Shown: positions 11,901 through 22,200, counted from the first letter of the stretch. The stretch is 64,000 nt of DNA from Zizania palustris (GCA_019279435.1 JAAALK010000082.1:8767455-8831454), one strand, 5' to 3'. The notes: generated from the letters alone by a model not told the origin. A program made the numbers and translations.

Positions 11901-13718
11901 GTCGAGCTAGCACCCTTCGGCATATCTTTCTTGGCAAGGACAGCTATCAAATCCCAAGTCCTAGCAGACTTCGTAGCAGAGTGGACTCCACCTGCGAATT
12001 TGACTCCGGAGAAATCAAGTGACGGAGTTTGGACTGTTTACTCCGATGGGGCTTTCCAAGCATCCGGAGCAGGCATTGGGGCAGTGTTAATTTCACCATC
12101 AGGGCAAAGAGCAATGTACTCCGCAAGACTCAACTTTAAGTCTACCAATAATATAGCGGAGTACGAAGGGATTTTATTGGGACTCCGGAAAGCACGTGCT
12201 CTAGGGGCTACAAGAATAATTATAAAGACAGATTCTCAGATAGTAGCAGGGCACGTAGACAAAAGTTTTCAAGTTCGGCATCCACAGCTTGCAAAGTACT
12301 TAGAAGAAATCCGCAAAATCGAAGCACACTTCAAGGGTATTTCCATTCGGAGTATACCAAGAGCAGAAAACGTGCAAGCGGACATTTTAGCGAAGGCTGC
12401 AGCCGGAGCTGTGGATGTGCCTGAAGAAGCTTTCTATGAGGAGCTCAATATACCTTCGGTGCCACAAATTGCCTCTGCGGAGATTCTTTGCATTCCTAGT
12501 GCAGATTGGAAAGATTCGATCATGGAACTCTTGCAAGGAGGAACAAATTTGCCCGAAAAGCCCCAGTTGTCAAGATTAAAGCTCAGAGTCAGAAACTATC
12601 AGATAATCAACGGTATATTATACAAGGCCGGAGTATGTTCCCCTCTACTCCGATGCATATCTCAAGCCGAAGGCCAAGAAATTCTTCGAGAAATTCACGA
12701 AGGCCTTTGTGGAAGCCATTTAGCCCCTAGAGCTCTGGCAGGAAAAACACTTCGCCAGGGGCTTTATTGGCCCACAATAACAGCTGATGCGGAGAGCTTG
12801 GTCCGCACTTGTCAAGGATGCCAGTGGATGGGTCGACGGAGTCATCGCCCACCAACAGCTCTTCAAGTCATTGCTCCGGTATGGCCTATGGCCAGATGGG
12901 GTATGGATTTAATTGGTCCCTTTCCGTTAGCAAAGGGAAATCTGAAGTTCGCAGTGGTAGCTATTGAATATTTTTCTAAGTGGGTGGAAGCAGAACCCTT
13001 AACAGCTATCACTTCGAACAATGTACAGAAATTCTTCTGGAAGAACATCATTTGCCGGTTCGGAGTGCCTAGATACCTCACAGTTGATAATGGAACACAG
13101 TTTGACGCAGAACCCTTCAGGAAGTTTTGCGAAGATCTAGGCATTCAGTTATGTTTTGCTGCAGTGAGGCATCCTCAGTCGAATGGAGCCGTAGAGCGAG
13201 CCAATGGAAATATTTTATCAGGGCTAAATCGAAGAATAGTAGGATTAGCAAAGGGACTGTGGACCGAAGAGCTTCCGAAGATTTTGTGGTCCATTCGGAC
13301 TACGCAAACAAGGTCCACAGGTTTTACTCCGTTCAGACTACTATTCGGAGATGAAGCTATGACTCCAACGGAGCTCAAAGGGGGATCATTTCGCAGCACC
13401 GAACCAGACATTGAAGAAGAAAGACAAGCTTCGTTAGATTTGTCAGAAGAAACAAGACTTCGAGCTGTAGCTAATTTATCAAAGTATCATCAGCAGACGA
13501 AGGCTTGGTATGACCCGAAGGTTAAGCTCAATGAACTAAGACCGGGTCATCTTGTTCTACGAAGCATTATAGCACCAGGGAAGTTAGGCAATAAATGGGA
13601 AGGTCCATATCTAATTGTCCACTCAGGGCGCCCTGGTTCATTTAAATTAGCTAATTTAGAAGGTGAAGAGTTAGCACATACTTGGCATGCGGAGCACCTA
13701 AAGCGATACTTCGCATAA
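8925..13718 (+). CDS. Tat-lineage gag-pol polyprotein, open for 1597 codons
   Basis: The first in-frame Met lies inside the retrotransposon gag domain (residues 1-130, with LRWFWSLRPGSI), so the true N-terminus is missing. A CCHC-like segment around residues 215-235 is weak. Aspartic protease: LIDGGSSAD near residue 373. Reverse transcriptase: residues 610-790 with the catalytic YMDD at 753-756. RNase H: from about 1035 (VYSDGAF) with DSQIV near 1102. Integrase: HHCC zinc region 1258-1300, catalytic core with GMDLIG near 1326, VDNGTQF near 1388 and the Glu of GAVERANG near 1424. All pol active-site motifs I can see are intact, with no stop. It makes the enzymes for reverse transcription and integration. 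Because the gag head is lost, packaging would probably need a helper. Confidence 0.93.
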   Translation: MAKCFPLALQGVALRWFWSLRPGSINSWSQLKKKFISNFQGTFVPPMSTGILFQVKQLPGETLRQYFKRFAHTKSQIRGLSTSSVVDAAWEGVSHQGLLDKLHRKSISSVSQLMSYFEEYARSEEGWLRRTAATSSILQEVKVEVKTSAQPQEPVFEVQHDRRRGQKHPRSEVMNIAPPQKFAPRAPQSTGNKASGWRPPGKTAGKGQTLFCCIHGENRSHATDTCKAILTLRGEYLERTSGRGSTDRVPAAARPEPVQAVARIENFDDARHPPVANVMPPPKQEEGQDRGKRVVLPISGGGTLGSMSKRQRREYVREVGHIGTSSSAAAMPEWSHVPISFSAEDAAGIKFPHADPLVITADIAGTEVRRVLIDGGSSADIIFVQAFDQLCISRKHLLPAARPLQVFAGPPLDALGQIGLEVTFGEGLLARTEEVIFDVIDAPYAYNVIFGKGMLNQFGAVAHHNYLCMKMPTQAVVLTIFGDQAIARRAEYGHGPPLDPRQVNSVQDNEEIFSTSSEASKKSFPRPSPEGEITTKVIVKDGKEYTFQFGKDLPPEVATSLEKVVEENLDGFAWSDEDITGVDRDIIEHNLLVNPKTRPVRQGLWKMSAERAALARDEVEKLLKAGIIREVAHTEWLANPVFVRKKSSGKWRMCIDFTSLNKACPRDPYPMPRIDQLVDSTAGSELLSFLDAYSGYHQIWLKREDEIKTSFVTPSRVFCYVRMPFGLRNAGATFSRLVAKALGHQLGRNVEAYMDDIVIKSALKHQHSLDLTETFNSLRACGIRLNPEKCIFRAKAGKLLGYLVSSRGIEASPTQITALQKMAPPENLKQVQKLTGRLAALSRFLSRSAERSLPIFKALKGSEDFAWTPECQRSFEDIKDYLSNLATLTVPTADETLLLYLAATGSAVSAVLVREVDFNGKLFQNPVYFVSEALSGAKTRYSELEKFVYALIMASRKLRHYFLAHNVIVPTSYPLGDMLRSKDSTGRIGKWAVELAPFGISFLARTAIKSQVLADFVAEWTPPANLTPEKSSDGVWTVYSDGAFQASGAGIGAVLISPSGQRAMYSARLNFKSTNNIAEYEGILLGLRKARALGATRIIIKTDSQIVAGHVDKSFQVRHPQLAKYLEEIRKIEAHFKGISIRSIPRAENVQADILAKAAAGAVDVPEEAFYEELNIPSVPQIASAEILCIPSADWKDSIMELLQGGTNLPEKPQLSRLKLRVRNYQIINGILYKAGVCSPLLRCISQAEGQEILREIHEGLCGSHLAPRALAGKTLRQGLYWPTITADAESLVRTCQGCQWMGRRSHRPPTALQVIAPVWPMARWGMDLIGPFPLAKGNLKFAVVAIEYFSKWVEAEPLTAITSNNVQKFFWKNIICRFGVPRYLTVDNGTQFDAEPFRKFCEDLGIQLCFAAVRHPQSNGAVERANGNILSGLNRRIVGLAKGLWTEELPKILWSIRTTQTRSTGFTPFRLLFGDEAMTPTELKGGSFRSTEPDIEEERQASLDLSEETRLRAVANLSKYHQQTKAWYDPKVKLNELRPGHLVLRSIIAPGKLGNKWEGPYLIVHSGRPGSFKLANLEGEELAHTWHAEHLKRYFA

Positions 13719-13756
13719 GGGCTCCTTGTAATTTGCTTGTAATCATCTTCTAAATC

Positions 13757-13762
13757 AATAAA
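13757..13762 (+). terminator. Polyadenylation signal just after pol
   Basis: AATAAA 39 bases after the gag-pol stop, with TTTG/TTGTAA-rich sequence before it. If used, it would end gag-pol mRNA before the tandem repeats and the antisense gene. Genomic RNA would have to read through to the 3' LTR. Confidence 0.4.
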
Positions 13763-13924
13763 GCATATGATCCTGATAGTGCCTTCCCCTCATAGACTTC
13801 CAGCTTCCAAGTGGACGCACTGGAACCGCGGGGTCGACCGAGAGGGAAGTGTCATGAAGCTGGGTTGTATTTTCGGACTTCGAACCCATAAAGTTCGAAG
13901 CTTCCGACGTGGGGGCTGGCATAA

Positions 13925-14285
13925 TCCGGAGCCCAGGCCACCGGCTTGTAGGCATCCGTAAAAGAGCCCAAAACCACACCCTACGGAGTCCAAGCCATTG
14001 GCTGGTAGACTTCCGTAAAAAGAGCCGAAGGTGGCCAAAATCTGCGGAGTCCAAGCCATTGGCTGGTAGACTTCCGTAAAAAGAGCCGAAGGTGGCCAAA
14101 ACCTGCGAAGTCCAAGCCATTGGCTGGTAGACTTCTGCAAAAAGAGCCGAAGGTGGCCAAAATATACGGAGTCCAAGCCATTGGCTGGTAGACATCCGTA
14201 AAAAGAGTCCAAAGAGACCATTGCAAACTCCGAACCATTGGTTCGACAGAGATCGCAAAAATAAGCCGAAGGTGGCTAAAGCAAA
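13925..14285. repeat. Tandem repeat, period 61 bp, about six copies
   Basis: Units start with C-G-G-A-G-T-C-C at 13984, 14045, 14106 (variant) and 14167, exactly 61 bases apart. Diverged flanking copies are at about 13925 and 14225. Core words: CCAAGCCATTGGCTGGTAGA and AAGAGCCGAAGGTGGCC. The array sits between the pol end and the antisense gene end. Tandem repeats in the 3' untranslated region are known in Tat-lineage elements and have seeded satellites in some plants. Long open frames across it on the minus strand (13755-14339) are produced by the repeat. Confidence 0.9.
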
Positions 14286-14641
14286 ACAACATTTGAGCCA
14301 TGAGCTTCGAATGTCTGTTAACATAGTCCAAAGTGACAAATTTTTTAAGACACTAAAGTGTCGTGAAAGTTATCTCAACTGATTTCTTTCATAAAACAAA
14401 GGTACTAAGTTACCATTCTTCTGACTACAAATAGTCGAAGACATTTCATAAGATTTTAAAAGATCTTTAAATGACAGAGGGGCTCCGAACCCCCAAAAAA
14501 TTGTACTCCGAAGTTTTTTCTTTGCGCATAACCATCTTTGAATACATTTCGAAGTTGCTTATACCCAAAGAGGGGCTAGTAAATATGGAGACAATTTTAA
14601 ATCGGTATTCATTATTGAAATAAATGTGTTTACAGATTACA
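14286..14641. other. Spacer between repeat array and antisense gene end
   Basis: About 355 bases with no coding signal. On the minus strand an AATAAT at about 14608 could serve as a weak polyadenylation signal for the antisense gene. The word GGGGCT(C/A) occurs twice, as it does before the 3' LTR. Confidence 0.4.
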
Positions 14642-15121
14642 CTATGAAAAATTGGTATCTATACGAAGAAGGAATCGGAGACCTCTTCGGTCCCGAGAGC
14701 TAGGGGTGGAACGACTAGTTCCAACATCGGAAGTCCTAAGAACTTTACGTTTAACTCTTTTCCTCCCCTTCGAAGCTCTAAAATCCTTCTGCTCTTGTTG
14801 AAGCTCGGCCCAAGTTCGAAGCCGCTCGGGGCTTCTTTCCCAGCTTCTAAGATCTTCAGATCTTTTATTTCGAGCTTCACCTTCGTCTTCAGACCAAATA
14901 GTGTCTTCAGAAGACGAGGTGTTTGCGTTAACCTCTTTCTCTTCCTCTTTAATATAAGACATTACATCTTTGATTACTTCGGGCGCAATTACGCCGGAGT
15001 CATCTCGAGGAATTAGAAATCGAGGACGCTTGTAACTCTTTAGAAGTTCGAAGGTGTTCCATAATGAGCGAATTTCGTTGTTAAGCTCTAACACTTCGAT
15101 GTCTTCCATAAGAGGCAAAGC
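14642..15121 (-). CDS. Antisense gene exon 5 with stop
   Basis: 480 bases, acceptor TATTTTTAG. Charged protein ending in a basic region (KGRKRVKRKV) and a stop at 14642-14644. Confidence 0.6.
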   Translation of the reverse strand, partial: ALPLMEDIEVLELNNEIRSLWNTFELLKSYKRPRFLIPRDDSGVIAPEVIKDVMSYIKEEEKEVNANTSSSEDTIWSEDEGEARNKRSEDLRSWERSPERLRTWAELQQEQKDFRASKGRKRVKRKVLRTSDVGTSRSTPSSRDRRGLRFLLRIDTNFS

Positions 15122-18100
15122 CTAAAAATATTACAAACAAGATTTTCATTGATAAATGTTTACAAGCATGAGCTTTACATAGTCAAAAAATCCTAAATAA
15201 TTCCTAAACCTGCGGGTTCAGAGGAGGCTGACTGCTTGAAGCTTGGTTCCGAACTTGCTTCTGGCGTTGGCCTTCGTCGATCCAAGCCTTGATCGCAGAA
15301 TGACCTTCGGCTCTCCATGAGGTTTGAAAGGCTCGCCAGGCAGCAGTCACGCCTTCGGAAGGATTTAAAAGCCGCTCGTCGTCGAAGGTAATGGAGCCCT
15401 CTGCGCTCAGAGTGATTGTTCGGCCCAAATCCTCGTAGTAACGAAGTAGTCCGAGGGCAGACACTTGTCCGGAGAGTTCTCCATAACGAATGCCTGCCAT
15501 CTTCATTTGCTTCGCTGCCCCTTGGATCCTTTTTAACCGGCGCAGCAGAGTCACGTTGTCATCTGAAGGAAGTGATCCAGTAGTACCGAAGTACTCCAGA
15601 ACACCTAGCATTTGTTCTATGACCTCCGTAGCTACCTTCTCCGACTTAAGCTTTTCTTCAATTAGTGCATCCTTGCTCGAAGTCGTTTCTGCCAGAACTC
15701 CGGAAATCCTAGCATTCTCCGTAGTTAAAATATTCTTCTGGTTTAGGAGTTGGCTAGCTTCCTCTTGGAGCCTTACAAGTTCGGACCCAACACTAGCATG
15801 CTCCAACCGCACCTTTTCAATTTTTGCTCGAAGCACGATTCTTTCTGCTTCGAGCTCTTTATTAGCAGCCTCCAAGCCCTGTCTGGCCCTGCGCTCCGTT
15901 GAAATCACATTATCCATTTGAACTACTCTAGCTTCGGAGAAAGACAAGTTGCGTTTAAGAGCTTCATTTTCTTCCCGAAGCTGAGCAATTTCATTTTCGC
16001 TCGATAAAGTTGCAGCGCGAGCCAAGACCGCTTGCTAACAAAAGAAAAAACTGAAGTAAGAAATTATTCATGTTTAATTTGCTAATTGGTTCGAAGGTGC
16101 TCCGTACCTGGTATGCTGCTCGTTCCAGGGCAACGTTAAGCTCCGAACTCTTCGCCCTGCTTAATTTTGCTACCAGCTCTGTCTCCCCGACTTCGCGACT
16201 TACTCGACCTAAAGGTTTGAGCAGAGTCCGAAGCCCGGTTCTTTGCTCCAAAAAAGGAGTTAGAAGAGGGAGCATTGCCGAAGCCTCTTGGTCATCCTTG
16301 CTTGGCGAAGGTCCGGAGCGTTCTCCTGAGGTCCTTGGAACTTCAGAAGATGCCCCCCCCTCAGTTGATTCACTTTCATCTGTTGACTCAGACGAAGTTG
16401 ATCCTTGAGTAGGGAGAGGCTCTATATGTCTTTTTCCCCTTCCAGGCCCCTGTTGAGTGACCTCCGAATGCGGCTCCGAAGTTGTCGAAGGCCCTTGAAT
16501 TGTATCTTCACGTTGTACTTCTACAGAAGGGGGCTCTGCAAAAGCAAAGGTATTATACATTGTATAATTTTGCAGAAAACAATAAGAGAATTGTGCGAAG
16601 TTTACCTTCAACATTCTAGGGGCATTCGAGCACCGGACTGCTCGGAGGATCGAAGGTGAGGTCTTCATCTGAATCCACAGTTAAAACTTCGACTGCCGGA
16701 GTATCTCCGTGAGCAGTCCTCCCTTCATCCACAACTGAAGTTGTAGTAACTTCAACTTCATCTTCGCCCATAGGGGCTTCGATTTGCTCTTCTTCTTGAG
16801 CATCCGGAGCTCTCACTTCTTCAATATTAGCTTGAGGCTCTGGCATACCTGCAGTATCTTCAATGTGAATATCTTTTTGAGCTGCATCTTCATCAATCAA
16901 CCTCACTAATAATATACCTTCATCTTCTTTAGAACCGGAGATTGAGGTTCTTGAGCTCGAAGGCGCAGGATTCGAAGGTGCGAGATTTTTTGGCTTCCGA
17001 GCCACCTTCTTCACCGGAGTCCTTGCGGAGCTCGAAGCTCCGGCTTCAGCTGTCCTCTTCTTGGGTCCTTTCTCCGAAGGCACCCAGTCCATCAGAGGGG
17101 GCAGAGTCAACTCCAACATTCCCCATACTCTGTTAAACCTCTCCCAACTCCCGACCAATTTAACTCTCCATTCTTTTTCAGTCGGAGTTGGGGCACCCAA
17201 AATCTTCTTCGAAGCCCTTATAATCTGCTCTGAAGTAATAGGGGCTGAAGAAGCTAAAAAATAAATAATTCAAGTTAGTATTTCTTCGAAGTAAATATGT
17301 ATAATGCATGTTGGTTTCGAAGTTACCTGCAGGGCTCGAAGTCAAGTTGATCTTGCGGAGACCGCCTTCCGAGTCATCTTCGAAGACGATAGGCCAGTTG
17401 GCCATCAACGGAGAAATTTGCAAGCCAAGAAATTCTTCGGCCAAGTCTCGCATACTTAACCTTCGGCTAATCTTTTGAAGCAGGTTAAGACGGGCTTCGA
17501 GCTGACCTTCGTTGGGTTGCACCAAAGCTTCCTTCCGGAATTGAATTTCTTTGAGGGGCCCGGCCAGAGGACTGCTTGCCCCAACTTCGGCATAGAACCA
17601 TCTTAGAATCCAATCAGTATACCATCTGGCATTGATGGCCTTGGCAGGAAATTGAAGGGCATACTCATCTCGAAGCCTAAAGTTGATACTGCCAAAGGAT
17701 ACCAATACTTTTTCACCTCCGGGGCCTACGAAGGTTTTTGGTTGGCAAGTTGCTCTATGCAATGCAGCGAAGATCTCTGCCCTTCCTTCGCACCCTTCGG
17801 CTCTCAAGGCCCATTCGAAGATAGCCAATCTAGCTACCGCATTTGGAGATAATTGAGGGAGGGTTACATGGAACAGATCCAGAACCTCCGCCAGGAAGTC
17901 CACTGCAGGGAGGCCCAAGCCAGCTTCGAAGAAGGCTTCGAATACGACTACTTCTCCGGGTCTTGGCGATGGAATTGCTTCTTTACCTGGCTTCCGAATC
18001 ATAACTCCATTACTGATTTTTCCTCCCGCTGCGATCGCCAGTGACTCTCTTTTGCAGGTAGAAGGCCCCAACTGGAAAGATTGATCCAAATACTTTGTCG

Positions 18101-18272
18101 ATGGCGAGCACAAACCTTGGTCATCGGCGATTTGGGGATTTCTCTCTCCTGCCGCCATTGATGTCACCGCCGGTACCGGAGGTGCCGCCGCCAACGTTGC
18201 CGCCGCTGCTGCTGCAGCCGCCTGCTGCCGAGCCAAGGCCGATGGAGGTGCAGATCCCTTAGTCTTCACCAT
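14642..18272 (-). CDS. Antisense gene of the Tat element, five exons, function unknown
   Basis: Exons on the minus strand: 18272-17327, 17253-16606, 16535-16108, 16034-15210, 15121-14642. All four introns are GT-AG with phases 1, 1, 0 and 0, and a TACTAAC-like branch motif is seen in intron 1. The total is 3327 bases, exactly divisible by three (1108 codons). Exon 1 starts with an Ala-rich stretch and carries a region (about residues 105-250) that resembles the plant 'putative gypsy type transposon' family (PF04195, by memory of the motif AFFE.G...P...F, then AIFEW). Exons 2-3 are acidic and Ser/Pro-rich with a KKVARKPK basic patch. Exon 4 is a strong coiled coil (residues about 680-810). Exon 5 is charged. 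A TATA box lies 119 bases before the ATG. With this splicing, codon 528 near the end of exon 2 is TAG, so this copy would give a truncated product. Antisense frames are known in Tat elements; their role is not known. I infer a regulatory or RNA-binding accessory protein only tentatively. Confidence 0.75.
15210..16034 (-). CDS. Antisense gene exon 4, coiled coil
   Basis: 825 bases, acceptor TTTTGTTAG, donor GTTTAG. Heptad pattern with LREENEALKR, LEAANKELEAER and LRAKIEKVRLEH. If the last intron is not spliced, the frame ends two codons on at 15204. Confidence 0.7.
16108..16535 (-). CDS. Antisense gene exon 3
   Basis: 428 bases, acceptor TTTTGCAG, donor GTACGG. Ser/Glu/Thr-rich low-complexity protein, then a helical stretch (LLTPFLEQRTGLRTLLKPLG). 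Confidence 0.65.
16606..17253 (-). CDS. Antisense gene exon 2, contains an in-frame TAG at 16618-16616
   Basis: 648 bases, preceded by the acceptor TTTTTTAG and followed by GTAAAC. The frame from exon 1 runs through to the TAG, ten bases before the exon end. The phase at the exon end matches exon 3, which argues that the TAG is a mutation rather than the natural stop. Confidence 0.65.
17327..18272 (-). CDS. Antisense gene exon 1
   Basis: 946 bases, ATG at 18272-18270, ends CCTGCAG followed by the donor GTAACT. It encodes the Ala-rich head and the PF04195-like region. Confidence 0.75.
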
Positions 18273-18390
18273 TGCAGTCGCCGGATTGCTTCGAGGAAAT
18301 GGAGGCTAGGGCTCAAGAACTCAAAGGGCTCGAAAAGTTTTTGATTGCGAGAAAGCGGTGAAAAGGTAACCGGGTAACTTCTAGGCCTTC

Positions 18391-18398
18391 TATTTATA
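18391..18398 (-). promoter_or_regulatory. TATA box of the antisense gene
   Basis: TATAAATA on the minus strand, 119 bases upstream of the exon 1 ATG, between the gene and the 3' LTR. It lies outside the LTR, so the antisense gene appears to have a promoter of its own. Confidence 0.65.
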
Positions 18399-18726
18399 GC
18401 CTAGACTTCACTTTTTTTACTGTTAATCCATGTCGTTTCATATTCCTGCCGTTACTTTTCCCCGAGATTAACTCTTACTACAGTTTCCGTTAGAAACAGA
18501 AACTTAACGGCTATTTTCTCTAAGTCTAAAATACTTTCGAACTTCTTGAGTCGGTTCTAAGATAGTTCGGAAAGCAATTACCTTAAGACTGATTCGGAGT
18601 TCATATCTTCATGCATTTCGGAGATAAAATAAAAACCAATAACCCCTATGTTTGGTTATCTTTTCCTTCCGTATACTGCTCTCCTAACGTTACAGGTCAA
18701 ACGGAGAAGCGTATTCGAGGGGCTAC
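18399..18726. other. Divergent region between antisense promoter and 3' LTR
   Basis: 328 bases, no coding signal. The last bases before the LTR (GAGGGGCTAC at 18717-18726) are the only purine-rich candidate for the polypurine tract that primes plus-strand DNA synthesis; it is short. Confidence 0.45.
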
Positions 18727-19221
18727 TGTTGGGGGAAAATATCTCATCTTCGGGGTTATTGCCAAAGCAACATAAAGGCAGACAGCGGATTCGAAGGTTC
18801 CCAGACGATCATCTTCGAAGATACCCGGAACCAAGTTCGAAGTACGAAGATAAGCATTGGTTCGGAGTACATCTTCGAACTAAGGCCCTTCAAGATCTTT
18901 TCTGCTAGCTAAGATGGAAGACTTATCTTCTTTCTCATTAGATTAGTCTTTTACCATTTTAGCCCTATTAAGGGAACCGAATAGTTTCCACTATGTCGGT
19001 TGTAATAGAGGGGTAAATAGGTCTTTTCCTTAATGTTTAGGCCTATAAATACCCCCCATTTCACCCTGTAATAGGGACCGAATACAAGTTATTCAATATA
19101 CACATTCGAACTATTCTAAGCTATTATCCTTTCGGAGGCTTAGAACAGTTTGCTTCACAAACACTTCGTTTGTTAGTTTCTTTTCCACAGAAACCTGTTA
19201 GCGTAATCTTTTACGCCAACA
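18727..19221 (+). repeat. 3' LTR of Tat element
   Basis: 495 bases, TGTTGGGGG to ACGCCAACA. By eye it differs from the 5' LTR at three positions (G/A near the start, C/T about 170 bases in, A/C about 300 bases in). It is followed by TATAT at 19222-19226. Confidence 0.95.
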
Positions 19222-19226
19222 TATAT

Positions 19227-22200
19227 CAACTCAAGATTTCTCAAATTGTGCCATACATGACATATATAAAAGAGCCAAGAGTGAGGGATTATTGCCACTT
19301 CTCAATCTTCAATAAAATTTAGGTAACAAGTGTTTTTCTTTGAGCTATGTAGCCACTTAACTTTGTGTAGGTATCAATTCTTCATATTTGTCATAATTGT
19401 GAATGATTCAAAGGTGGCTAAATTAATTTCATTAAGATTCATACTTTGTGTATGGTTATGTTTTTAATAGCTCTCTATAGTAAAAGATTGTCTTGTTATT
19501 AAATGCAAGATGTATAATATGACATAATGCTTCCATGTTGATTTATTCCATACGATCATTTGCTATCTATCTTTAACAATATGGAGCCATATATCGACAT
19601 ATGTTTAATTGTGCCTTATGCTTGAAATGCATCATGACATGGAAGATATGTATTGTTTTATACATTATTATATATCCATGGTCATGCTCTTTTAGTACAT
19701 ATGTTTATATCAAGTACTTCATTGATAATATATATATATATATATATTGATAGAGATTATAAAACATTATATGTTTAATTATGGTTTAACTAATGACTCT
19801 TGAAAGGAGCAAGATATTTTGTATGGTGTATGTACTTAATTCATGACGATGGAAGTGATATTAAAGTTTCCGGCTTTGAACAAAAGAATCTCAATATTAA
19901 GAATACTTCATCAATAATCTTTGTGATATTGAATAAGTTAAAGTTGAACCACAATCACACCTGCAATACCCAAAGTTCATCAAAGTTTTCAAGATATCAC
20001 TCATCCAACAATTTTCATGGAGACTTTTTATAAAGGGATGGATGGACAAATCTATTGTAATTCTAAATTGGGTGATAACAATAATCAAGATGAGATTATC
20101 ACACTTGGTTCTCATATGAAGATGGAAATAAATGTCAAGTAATAGAAGTAAAGAATGAATAATCAAGCTCAAGTTAAGTGGAGTGGTAAATTCATATAAA
20201 CTTAAAACCTCTACTTGAAGGTAACTAGATTTTGATTCATGCATATGTTTCATTGAGATCAAAATCTTGTCTAGGATTGCATAAGCATATTTGTGTACAA
20301 CTAGTATCATAATTTTTTTCATGTGATATCTTATATCTTTATTTATGCTTTACCTTGAATCTCTCATATGGTAGATTACCAAATCTTTATTATACATCTT
20401 TTGGTAATCTACATGTTCTTATTAGTTATATGTATTACCTTTTGGCATAAGTATGTTCATGTAAATATTTTATTGTGCCATTTACCAACATGTAGGATAT
20501 ATTACTCCTCTTATATTTATTGTATATGGGCATGTCTTTCTCGAGTAATTAGAACACTTGGATACACACTTTGAGGGGGAGTTTACCCTATGTTTTTTAA
20601 TTATGAGACTAACATATGTTCTTCAAGTAAATTTTTTTTGTTTAAGTTTCATAAAGGAAGTAAGTAATTTTTGAAGGTGTGCCACACTTTCAATTTGGTA
20701 TAATCATCAAAAGGTAAATGATTTACCCGCTTATACTATTATTCATTTACATAGCTTACTTATCTGACATAGCTTGAATTTCCCCATTTGATATGAATAT
20801 TAAATGGTGCGCATGGTTTATTCATCTTCTATCATATGTATGCACTACTTGAAAGGGAATTCAAATTTAGTCCATGTTATACGGTTTCATGAATCAATGA
20901 TTCAATTGTTTTCCATATCAAAAGGATCATTATTTGTGAAACTCTCATTTGTGATTTTAATGATTTCTCTTATTTATGAGTTTTACAAGGTTATTCCAAG
21001 TTCTTTCAAATTGACAAAAAATTCCTCACATATGAGTAAAGGTCCTTTCAATATGGCTTTCATAATTACGATCACTTTAATTGATATTGCGATTGGGACC
21101 AAAGCAAATAAAGTAAGAGATGACATGTCACCTTCTTGGATAAGATGAAAGAGAGCAATAAAGAAGAGAATACAAATGGATTGAAAGAGAATTGTAGATT
21201 AATGGCAAATATACAAAGAGTTAGAAACAATGAGAAGATAGCTAAGCATTGTGAGTTATATTTTCAGCTATCTTTTATTTATGATTTGTCAAACTACATT
21301 TGAGTTAATGTCGTTTTGGTGGTATAGTTGAGTTCATGAGTTTTGTCTAATATATTTCATATGCTCATGTTGTCAATTGTTATAAATTTATTTGATTCAT
21401 GGATACATTAATTACATGTTTAGTGTTTAAATCTTTCAAATGGTATTCAATTGATAACCAATCCATGATTTCATATATTTCATGCTTTATATTTGCTCTT
21501 TGAACCAAATTATAGTACAAACTTCCTTATGTACCTTATATTTAATAAAGTGCATATGTTTATACCATGTTTCTTTTATATATGCACACCTAAAGGGGGA
21601 GTTTATTCTTTAACCTATGAGACTAATGCTTTTATTGAAGTCTTATTTTATATAGTCCCATTTGATTGAAGAGACGAAGCTACCAAAAGGTACAAATTTG
21701 AAATTTGTATCCATTGTCCTTAAAATGCTTCATTTTATTATGAATTCAATGTAGATAATTTTTCTACATTTCAATTAACATAAGGATGCGTATATGCTTA
21801 TAATGTCCAATATATATATATGCACATATTGAGGAGAAAATAGTCTATATAATTTGATTTTAAGACTAATACTTTTATTGAGTCATCAATTTTAGTCTCG
21901 TAAAGGGTCAAGGAGCACTTCAAGGTATGATTCAATATCATTGTCTTATTATCATGAATATCAAATCCTTGACTCATAATATTGAATGAACTCCTTATGT
22001 CATTGAAAATATATATGTGCATTTGTTTCTTATTTCCATAATAATTATGCACATGCTTAGGGTGAGTTCATGATATATCATACAACTTGAAATTATTTAT
22101 CCATGCTTTAATTAAGTATATTTTTGGGTCTCTACTTATGAGCTATCGATCTATCATTTGAATTCTTAGTATTGCATTCTGTGTCATGAACATTTGGTTT

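Larger units (their letters stand above)
8109..19221 (+). mobile_element. Complete Ty3/gypsy Tat-lineage LTR retrotransposon with an antisense gene
   Basis: An 11.1-kb element flanked by TATAT on both sides. The two 495-bp LTRs differ at three sites by my alignment (0.6 percent), which suggests a recent insertion; at a commonly used grass rate of 1.3e-8 per site per year this is a few hundred thousand years. Order: LTR, primer site, short gag head, gag-pol (protease, reverse transcriptase, RNase H, integrase), 61-bp tandem repeats, convergent antisense gene, LTR. Integrase before the 3' end and after RNase H gives gypsy order. The antisense gene and repeats downstream of pol are traits known from the Tat lineage (for example maize Grande). 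It is inserted in the 3' noncoding part of copia A. Confidence 0.93.

Noticed and set aside
13755..14339. 194-codon minus-strand frame after pol
   Set aside because: It is a translation of the 61-bp tandem repeat, which stays open because 61-base units cycle through frames without stops. No domain.
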